DNA from: Thermoplasmata archaeon
GTDB lineage: Archaea > Thermoplasmatota > Thermoplasmata > Lutacidiplasmatales > UBA184
Length of the DNA: 64,000 nt
Reading direction: 5' to 3'
Assembly: GCA_022750055.1 (NCBI GenBank)
Contig: JAKIWL010000003.1
Location: forward strand, 243,300-307,299
Shown: positions 58,451 through 64,000 of the stretch, piece by piece
How positions within the stretch are numbered: position 1 is the stretch's first letter
How the letters are laid out: each line of letters begins with the position of its first letter
Notes under the pieces: generated by a model
Seen by the model: the letters and a program-made list of their open reading frames with translations, nothing else
Database searches by the model: none
Told to the model about the DNA's origin: nothing
Translations under genes and position numbers: made by a program

Positions 58451-59200
58451 ATGGAAATGCAACCCGGCCAGATGGCCTACGACCGCGCCATCACGGTGTT
58501 CTCGCCCGACGGAAGGCTGTTCCAGGTCGAGTACGCCCGCGAGGCGGTCCGACGGGGCGCGACAACCGCGGGAGTGGTCTACGCCGACGGCGTCGCCCTC
58601 GTCGCAGACCGGCGGATACCGAACCCGGGTCTCGCCGAGCTCGCGAGCCTTGAGAAGATCCACCTCATCGATGAGCACATCGCGTGCGCGACCGCCGGGC
58701 TCGTCGCCGACGCCCGAGTCCTGGTCGACTACGCCCGGCTGGCCGCCCAGATCAACCGGGTGACCTATTCTGAGCCCATCAGCGTCGAGCTCATGGCCCG
58801 GCGGATCTGCGACTACAAGCAACAATACACCCAGTTCGGCGGAGTCCGTCCGTTCGGGACCGCCCTCCTCGTGGGCGGGTTCGACGAGGGGGGCGTGCGC
58901 CTCTTCGAAACCGAGCCGTCCGGCTCGCTCACCAGCTTTCGAGCGACGAGCACCGGCGGCAACAAGGGCCCCGCGATGGAGCTCTTCGAGCAGAAGTACC
59001 GCCCGAACCTTGACTCGGAGGATGCGGTGCTCCTCGCGCTTGAGGGACTCCGACGCTCGCTCGAGGACACTACGAACCTGGGACAGGTCGAGGTCCTGAC
59101 GATCGACCGGGAGCGGGGAGCCCGGCGGCTTGGGGCCGAGGAAATCCAGAAGTACGTTGCCCGACTTCCCCCGATCGGGGCGAAGCCCGGTCGCGCCTAG
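58451..59200 (+). CDS. psmA: Proteasome subunit alpha, 249 aa
   Basis: The proteasome alpha signature is at the N-terminus (AYDRAITVFSPDGRLFQVEYAREAVRRG). GALRRGATT-type residues, GLVADARVLVDYARLAAQ, CDYKQQYTQFGGVRPFGTALLVGG and the C-terminal helices follow. Alpha subunits form the outer rings of the 20S core and gate entry. The length is typical. It opens the operon psmA-SBDS-rrp4-rrp41-rrp42-rpl37ae-rpoP, linking protein and RNA degradation to translation genes, a widely conserved archaeal arrangement. The beta subunit is elsewhere. Confidence 0.97.
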   Translation: MEMQPGQMAYDRAITVFSPDGRLFQVEYAREAVRRGATTAGVVYADGVALVADRRIPNPGLAELASLEKIHLIDEHIACATAGLVADARVLVDYARLAAQINRVTYSEPISVELMARRICDYKQQYTQFGGVRPFGTALLVGGFDEGGVRLFETEPSGSLTSFRATSTGGNKGPAMELFEQKYRPNLDSEDAVLLALEGLRRSLEDTTNLGQVEVLTIDRERGARRLGAEEIQKYVARLPPIGAKPGRA

Positions 59201-59236
59201 GCCGGAGGGCCGACCCCGTCTCGGGGCGAGTGAACG

Positions 59237-59932
59237 ATGGTCGACGTCGAGGATGCGGTGGTCGCTCGCTGGGAGACGCAAGGCTCGAAGTTCGAGGTCC
59301 TGGTCGACCCCGAGGCCGTCCAGGCGATCAAGGACGGTCGCAAGGTCGACCTCTCCGACAAGCTCGCGCTCGACCAGGTCTTCAAGGACGTGAAGAAGGG
59401 CGACAAGGTCTCGGTGGAACACCTCGACAAGACGTTCCATACCCACGACGTCGCGGCGATCGCGCTCCAGATCATCCTGCACGGGGAGGTCCAGGTCACC
59501 ACCGAACAGCGGCACACGCTTCAGGAGGCGAAACGCCGGCAGATCGTCGCCGCGATCGCTCGCAACGCCTTGAACCCGCAGACGGGAGCGCCCCACCCTC
59601 CCAATCGGATCGAGGCGGCCATGACCGAAGCGAAGGTGCACATCGACCCGTTCCGACCGGCCGACCAGCAGGTTCAGGAGGTGCTCGCCTTGCTCCGCCC
59701 GATCCTGCCGATCCGCCTCGACGTGGTCCGCGTCCGGATCAAGGTTCCGGCACAGCATTATCCCCGCGTGATTGGAGACCTCAAGGGCATGGGCCGGATG
59801 TACGACGAGCAGTGGCTCCCCGACGGCGCCTGGTCTGCCGTGCTCGAGATCCCCGGCGGAGTTCAGACGGAATTGTACGAGAAGCTCAACGCGAAGACGA
59901 AGGGCGCCGCCGAGACCACCCTTGTTAAATAG
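59237..59932 (+). CDS. Ribosome maturation protein SBDS (Sdo1), 231 aa
   Basis: The N-terminal FYSH domain (DAVVARWETQGSKFEVLVDPEAV, LALDQVFKDVKKGDKVS) is followed by the three-helix central domain (LHGEVQVTTEQRHTLQEAKR, IARNALNPQTGAPHPPNRIE). The ferredoxin-like C-terminal domain (IRLDVVRVRIKVPAQHYPRVI) completes the family architecture. SBDS helps release anti-association factor from the large ribosomal subunit. It lies 36 nt after psmA, in the conserved operon before rrp4. Confidence 0.97.
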   Translation: MVDVEDAVVARWETQGSKFEVLVDPEAVQAIKDGRKVDLSDKLALDQVFKDVKKGDKVSVEHLDKTFHTHDVAAIALQIILHGEVQVTTEQRHTLQEAKRRQIVAAIARNALNPQTGAPHPPNRIEAAMTEAKVHIDPFRPADQQVQEVLALLRPILPIRLDVVRVRIKVPAQHYPRVIGDLKGMGRMYDEQWLPDGAWSAVLEIPGGVQTELYEKLNAKTKGAAETTLVK

Positions 59933-59967
59933 AGTACGCCGGTCGGCGGCCCGGTGTACGCAGTACA

Positions 59968-60816
59968 ATGGGTAACGGACATCGACCGGGCCACCCCGGA
60001 CGTGGCCGCGAGGGTGCGCCCTCGCCGTCGGATGAGGAACGAGAACTAGTTCTGCCCGGCGAGGAGATCGCCGCGGCAGGTCTGAAGCCGGGTCCCGGGA
60101 CCTATCGGGTCCAGGGTCACACGTACGCGAGCGTTCTCGGGTTTGTCTCGAAACGGCCGCCGATCGTCCGGGTCGTTGCCCTCTCCGGCCGCTACATCCC
60201 CCAGACCAACGACGTGGTCGTCGGGACCGTCACGGACGTCCAAGGGACGTTCTGGCTGCTCGACATCGGGGCGCCCCGCTGGGCCCCACTGCACATGACC
60301 GGCACCCCGTGGAAGATCGATTTCGGCGAGACCGAGCAGTACCTCAAGGTCGGCGACTCGGTCGTCGTCGCGGTCGAGAACCTCGACGCGACGGGCCGTA
60401 TCGGCGTCACCATGAACGGCGAGGGACTGGGCAAGCTCGAAGGGGGGACCATCGTGACGGTCTCTCCGGCGCGCGTGCCGCGGATCATCGGGCGCGCCGG
60501 GTCGATGATCTCGACCTTGACCCGCCACACGGGCGCCAAGATCGCCGTGGGGCAGAACGGACGGATCTGGGTCGACGGCACCGAGGACGCGATCCATCGG
60601 GTGCAGGAGAGCCTGCGCCTGATCGAGGAAGAGGGCCAACGCCGGGGCCTGACCGAGCGGGTCACGAGCTACCTGCGCTCCACCGAGCTTCCAGACGGAG
60701 AGCGGCCCATCCAGGCCGAGGGACCTCCAGCGGGTCCGGGTAAGGACGACTGGGTTGCCCGGGACGGCGAAGGTCCGAGTTCCGACGGGGTCGACGACGC
60801 CCCCCGCGACGAGTGA
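59968..60816 (+). CDS. rrp4: Exosome complex RNA-binding protein Rrp4, 282 aa
   Basis: An N-terminal domain ([22 protein letters not shown]), an S1 domain ([35 protein letters not shown]) and a KH domain ([37 protein letters not shown]) are in the family order. Rrp4 caps the exosome and feeds RNA to the Rrp41-Rrp42 ring. The C-terminal tail of about 50 residues is acidic, Gly/Pro-rich and longer than usual. rrp41 follows 19 nt downstream. Confidence 0.96.
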   Translation: MGNGHRPGHPGRGREGAPSPSDEERELVLPGEEIAAAGLKPGPGTYRVQGHTYASVLGFVSKRPPIVRVVALSGRYIPQTNDVVVGTVTDVQGTFWLLDIGAPRWAPLHMTGTPWKIDFGETEQYLKVGDSVVVAVENLDATGRIGVTMNGEGLGKLEGGTIVTVSPARVPRIIGRAGSMISTLTRHTGAKIAVGQNGRIWVDGTEDAIHRVQESLRLIEEEGQRRGLTERVTSYLRSTELPDGERPIQAEGPPAGPGKDDWVARDGEGPSSDGVDDAPRDE

Positions 60817-60822
60817 CGGTCC

Positions 60823-60828
60823 AAGGAG
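60823..60828 (+). promoter_or_regulatory. Shine-Dalgarno site that fixes the rrp41 start
   Basis: AAGGAG lies seven bases before the ATG at 60836 and argues against the upstream track start at 60755, which overlaps rrp4. It contrasts with the mostly leaderless first genes. Confidence 0.6.
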
Positions 60829-60835
60829 AATCAAT

Positions 60836-61600
60836 ATGGGAAGCGTAGGAGCGAAGGAAGTGCCCGTCTTGCTCGGCCCGGACGGCCGACGTATCGACGG
60901 ACGAAAGGTCGACGAACTGCGCCCGATCGCGATCACCGCCGGACCGCTGCACCAGGCGGATGGATCGGCGTTCGTCGAGTGGGGACAGAACAAGGTCATG
61001 GCGGCCGTCTACGGACCCAGGGAGGTGCATCCACGTCACCTCCAGGAGAACAACAAGGCGATCGTCCAGTGTCGCTACAATATGGCAGCCTTCTCCGTCG
61101 ATGAGCGAAAACGGCCCGGACTCGATCGACGGTCCCAGGAGATCTCCAAGGTGATCGCCGAGGCCTTCGAGTCGGTCATCTTCGTCGAGGAGTACCCTCG
61201 AACGTCGATCGACGTCTATATCGAGGTCCTCCAGGCGAACGCGGGCACGCGCTGTGCGGGCGTCGTGGCCGCCTCGGTGGCCCTCGCCGACGCTGGCATC
61301 CCGATGGTCGACCTCGTTCCAGCGGTCGCGGTCGGGAAGGTCGGCGACGCCGTCGTGCTCGACCTGAAGAAGGAGGAGGACAACTTCGGCTCCGCCGACC
61401 TCCCGATGGCACTCGTTCCTCAATCCGGTCGGCTCGTCCTGCTCCAGATGGAAGGGCATCTGAGTCGCGACGAGCTCGCGCGAGCCCTGGACCTCGGGGT
61501 CGTGGGGTGTCGGAAGATCTACGAGGTCATGAAGCAGGCACTGCGAGATCGGTACCGAACCGACGGGCCAGGGCCCGCCGCAGAGGGAATGGCGGCATGA
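60836..61600 (+). CDS. rrp41: Exosome catalytic subunit Rrp41, 254 aa
   Basis: An RNase PH fold with [60 protein letters not shown] and the active-site region [20 protein letters not shown], which carries the acidic residues of phosphorolytic Rrp41. Together with Rrp42 it forms the hexameric ring that degrades or tails RNA. The start ATG at 60836 is chosen for its Shine-Dalgarno site and fit to family length. It overlaps the rrp42 start by ATGA. Confidence 0.96.
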   Translation: MGSVGAKEVPVLLGPDGRRIDGRKVDELRPIAITAGPLHQADGSAFVEWGQNKVMAAVYGPREVHPRHLQENNKAIVQCRYNMAAFSVDERKRPGLDRRSQEISKVIAEAFESVIFVEEYPRTSIDVYIEVLQANAGTRCAGVVAASVALADAGIPMVDLVPAVAVGKVGDAVVLDLKKEEDNFGSADLPMALVPQSGRLVLLQMEGHLSRDELARALDLGVVGCRKIYEVMKQALRDRYRTDGPGPAAEGMAA

Positions 61601-62379
61601 GCGAGAGCGTCACCGCCGAAATCCTCACGAACCACATCCTCGACCTCGCGCGGCGCCAGAAGCGGCTCGACGGGCGGGGCCCCGACGACTACCGCAAGGC
61701 GAGCGTCGAGCCCGGGTTCGCCTCGTCGGCCGATGGGTCTGCCCTGGCACGGATCGGCGCGACCACGGCGCTCTGCGGCGTCAAGCTCGAGCCGGGCAAA
61801 CCCTATCCGGACACTCCGAACGCCGGGACGCTGACGACGAACGCCGAGCTCATCCCCCTCTCCTCGCCGATGTTCGAGCCGGGGCCCCCCCATCCGAGGG
61901 CGATCGAGGTCTCCCGGGTCGTCGACCGGGCGATCCGGGCCGCCGAGACGATCGACCTCACCAAGCTGTGCGTGACCGCCGGGGAGAAGTGCTGGACCTG
62001 TTTCGTCGACATCCACATCCTCGACCACTCCGGCAATCTGATCGACGCGGCGTCCCTCGCGGCGCTCGGCGCCCTCACCCACGCGACGGTCCCGAACGTG
62101 CGGTTCGGGATCGGCCCCGCCGACCTCCCGCTCGAGGTCAACCACTTCCCGGTGGAGGTGACGTTCTGCCGCCTCGGCGAGACCCTCGTCGTCGACCCGA
62201 CGGTCGAGGAGGAGAGCGCGGCCCATGGACGCCTCACGATCGCTACCGACGAGCGGGGGGAGGTCGTTGCGATGCAGAAGGGATTGATCGGGGCGTTCTC
62301 GCCCGATGACGTTAAATCGCTCGTGGACCGGGCGATAACCCACGGCGACCGCCTCCGTCGGATCGCCCGAGGGTCGTAG
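61597..62379 (+). CDS. rrp42: Exosome subunit Rrp42, 260 aa
   Basis: From the ATG at 61597, an RNase PH-like fold: [85 protein letters not shown] and [20 protein letters not shown]. Rrp42 is non-catalytic but structures the ring and binds RNA with Rrp41. The start overlaps the rrp41 stop, and the rpl37ae start codon follows its own stop directly. The length is typical. Confidence 0.96.
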   Translation: MSESVTAEILTNHILDLARRQKRLDGRGPDDYRKASVEPGFASSADGSALARIGATTALCGVKLEPGKPYPDTPNAGTLTTNAELIPLSSPMFEPGPPHPRAIEVSRVVDRAIRAAETIDLTKLCVTAGEKCWTCFVDIHILDHSGNLIDAASLAALGALTHATVPNVRFGIGPADLPLEVNHFPVEVTFCRLGETLVVDPTVEEESAAHGRLTIATDERGEVVAMQKGLIGAFSPDDVKSLVDRAITHGDRLRRIARGS

Positions 62380-62661
62380 ATGAGCAAGCGGACGAAGAAA
62401 GTAGGCAACACCGGCTGGATGGGTCCGCGATACGGGATCCGGATCCGCCGGAGGGTCCTCGAGCTCGACCGGGCCCGCGAGCTCGACTCGGCCTGCCCGA
62501 AGTGCTCCACAGTAACGGTCTCGCGGATCGCGAGCGGCGTCTTCGAATGCAGTCGCTGCCACGTGAAGTTCGCGTCGGGCGCGTACCTGTTCACGCCGGC
62601 ACCCCCGATCACCCGCTCCGAGAAGGACGCGGCGGCCCTGGCCGCATCCGAGAGCGCCTGA
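62380..62661 (+). CDS. rpl37ae: Ribosomal protein L37Ae (eL43), 93 aa
   Basis: The basic N-terminus KRTKKVGNTGWMGPRYGIRIRR is followed by a zinc ribbon with CPKCST and CSRCHVKFASGAY, the family hallmark. It is part of the large ribosomal subunit. The start codon directly abuts the rrp42 stop (TAGATG), so translation is probably coupled. The length is typical. Confidence 0.95.
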   Translation: MSKRTKKVGNTGWMGPRYGIRIRRRVLELDRARELDSACPKCSTVTVSRIASGVFECSRCHVKFASGAYLFTPAPPITRSEKDAAALAASESA

Positions 62662-62693
62662 TCGGGTCGGTCGATAGGGGGGATCGGGTCGGC

Positions 62694-62828
62694 ATGTTCC
62701 GTTGCATACGTTGTGGGGAGGCGCTCCCGAGCGATGCGAACCTCTTCGGGGTGCGATGCGACAACTGCGGTGGGAAGATCTTCACGAAGGAGCATCCCAA
62801 CGTCAAGAAGGTCCTGAAGGCCCGCTAG
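62694..62828 (+). CDS. rpoP: RNA polymerase subunit P (Rpo12), 44 aa
   Basis: From the ATG at 62694, FRCIRCGEALPSDANLFGVRCDNCGGKIFTK carries the four-cysteine zinc site of archaeal subunit P (Rpb12-like). The tiny size is normal. The longer track ORF from 62502 overlaps L37Ae. It is the last gene of the operon; the convergent metallo-beta-lactamase gene ends 31 nt downstream. Confidence 0.93.
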   Translation: MFRCIRCGEALPSDANLFGVRCDNCGGKIFTKEHPNVKKVLKAR

Positions 62829-62859
62829 GCCGCCCTGCGCGGTCCGGAGAGGGCGCGTC

Positions 62860-64000
62860 TCACCAGGTGATAGGCCGGCCCGCGACGGGGGAGATCACGC
62901 GCACGGCGGCGCCTCGCGCGCGCAGCAGCTCCTCGTAGCGCTGCGGCTTCTGGATCGTGTGGACCGGGACGATCGATCGGGGACCGGCACGGACGATCAA
63001 CTCGACGAGCTCGGCCTCGGTCGCATGGCCGCTCGCATGGTGGCCTACGTCCTCGGGATGACCGAAGGAAAGCTGCGCTTCGCCGGAGGGGCCCGTTACG
63101 TACCGAAACCCGACCTGACGCATACCGGCCCATCGGATCCAGTTTTGCAATCGAAGGAAGTCGAACTCCTGTTCCTCTCCATGGGCCTCACTCGATGAAT
63201 ACAGCCACAGTCCTCCCTCGGTGGCGCCCTCCTTCTTCAGGTCGACGAGATCGTTGCAGTCAAAGAAGCTGAAACACAGGATGTACCGTCCCCGGCCCGC
63301 GGCGATGTCGCGGGGGTTGAGGAAGGCGTCTGGGTGGCGTCGGAGGACCCCTTGGAGCCACCCCCGCTCGGGTCCAACGGACGGCTCCTCGAGGATCCGC
63401 ATCCCCCCGGCCCCGACATCGACCTCAACGGAGGGGTCGGCGCTGTGGAGCACGTGGAGCAGGAAGGCATCTTTCGGGGTGAGCACGAGGGAACGGCCGG
63501 TTCCCGCGGCGATCCGACGGAACCGACGGAGCCGTTCGACGTTCCGCGGCCCGAAGTCGGCCACGACCAGGCGTCCTTCCGCTCGCTCGACCTCGCCGCG
63601 GCAGGTTCGCTCGACGTCGTCCTCCGTCAGTATCGGTTGCTCGCGCTCCTCCCCGGGCCCTCGTAGACGGGTGCCCTCCACGACGAGGACCTCCGGATGG
63701 CGCGCCTCGAGCATCCGGACGAACGCCTCGGTCCGCGCCCCCCGCTCCCCGTGGAAGCGAAGGTCCCCCGAGTAGGCGACCGCGCCCCCGTCCGTCTCCA
63801 GGAGAAAGCCCGCGGCGCCGTAGACCGAATGGTCGACTTCCTGAGTATGGAATGCGACATCACCGAGGCGCGGACCGGCGGGGGTCGGCTCCGAAGGCTC
63901 GTATTCGATGCGGCCGCCGAACGGCGAACGGACGATCTCGGACCGAAGGGCTCCGGGGAACTCCCCGACCAGCTGGAACGGCCGACCTCGCTTGGGCGCT
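62860..64000 (-). CDS. Metallo-beta-lactamase-fold RNase J-like protein, 5' end outside window
   Basis: The track begins at an internal ATG (63714), but the frame stays open to the window edge and reads VDHSVYGAAGFLLETDGGAVAYSGDLRFHG, the conserved DHS and SGD segment of RNase J/beta-CASP-related proteins. Later comes a segment VLVVEGTRL (EGT with metal-ligand neighbourhood) and a HASGHATEAEL region (second DxSGHA-type motif) near the C-terminus, followed by IVPVHTIQKPQRYEELL. This is the order of beta-CASP/RNase J enzymes, which cut and trim RNA. The N-terminal metal motif HxHxDH lies outside the window. Confidence 0.88.
   Translation of the reverse strand, partial: APKRGRPFQLVGEFPGALRSEIVRSPFGGRIEYEPSEPTPAGPRLGDVAFHTQEVDHSVYGAAGFLLETDGGAVAYSGDLRFHGERGARTEAFVRMLEARHPEVLVVEGTRLRGPGEEREQPILTEDDVERTCRGEVERAEGRLVVADFGPRNVERLRRFRRIAAGTGRSLVLTPKDAFLLHVLHSADPSVEVDVGAGGMRILEEPSVGPERGWLQGVLRRHPDAFLNPRDIAAGRGRYILCFSFFDCNDLVDLKKEGATEGGLWLYSSSEAHGEEQEFDFLRLQNWIRWAGMRQVGFRYVTGPSGEAQLSFGHPEDVGHHASGHATEAELVELIVRAGPRSIVPVHTIQKPQRYEELLRARGAAVRVISPVAGRPITW

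Overview
The window is a GC-rich stretch (about two thirds G+C by eye) of an archaeal chromosome. The archaeal assignment rests on genes seen directly: an operon of proteasome alpha, SBDS, exosome Rrp4/Rrp41/Rrp42, ribosomal protein L37Ae and RNA polymerase subunit P; an archaeal-type glycyl-tRNA synthetase; Trm1; a PolB2-type DNA polymerase; AT-rich TATA (Box A) elements about 25 nt upstream of start codons; and a tRNA-Trp whose intron has bulge-helix-bulge splice sites. Long exported proteins with a C-terminal membrane anchor and an FTETGL-type module, together with UvrB and a coenzyme-F420-type reductase, are compatible with a member of the Thermoplasmatota from a soil or sediment lineage. 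That placement is an inference. No rRNA and no CRISPR array were seen.

Layout. 0.1-5 kb: small regulators, a methyltransferase, an F420/NADP reductase-like enzyme and a ParB-fold protein. 4.8-12.1 kb: three exported, membrane-anchored surface proteins interleaved with a universal stress protein, a PPK2 polyphosphate kinase and a VOC protein. 12.1-15.6 kb (minus): a three-gene cassette of a RecA/RadA-fold protein without a P-loop, a small helical protein and PolB2. I regard it as the most interesting locus, a candidate archaeal counterpart of bacterial mutasomes. 15.7-22.9 kb: a ZIP metal transporter, a DUF72 protein, the KdpABC potassium pump and a winged-helix regulator. 23-26.3 kb: a giant exported protein made of two tandem seven-bladed propellers. 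26.6-28.4 kb: a lower-GC patch with a membrane protein and two unknown, translationally coupled genes. It lies on the 3' side of the intron-containing tRNA-Trp (28.64-28.80 kb).

28.8-45.6 kb is mostly housekeeping: uvrB coupled to larE, a PPC/DUF296 protein, an Lhr-type helicase, a GT2 glycosyltransferase, trm1, a THEP1-type NTPase, a HemK-like methyltransferase, purQ, moaA, moeA, a PfkB sugar kinase, an amidohydrolase and glyS. 45.6-49.6 kb holds a high-affinity phosphate transporter (pstS, a fused pstC-pstA, pstB). An IS630-like insertion sequence (49.8-50.8 kb) abuts its promoter region. 51-58.3 kb holds an APS kinase, a coiled-coil protein coupled to a UPF0200 NTPase, an archaeal HTH regulator coupled to an unknown protein, a metallophosphoesterase and a DUF255 thioredoxin-fold protein. 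58.4-62.8 kb is the proteasome/exosome/translation operon. The right edge cuts through a metallo-beta-lactamase-fold (RNase J-like) gene on the minus strand.

Together the genes describe a cell with phosphate scavenging and polyphosphate handling (Pst, PPK2), potassium homeostasis (Kdp), several DNA repair activities (UvrB, Lhr, the PolB2 cassette), molybdenum cofactor synthesis and an elaborate secreted surface. Most start codons were placed by homology, TATA spacing or stop-start overlap, and where this is uncertain it is stated.
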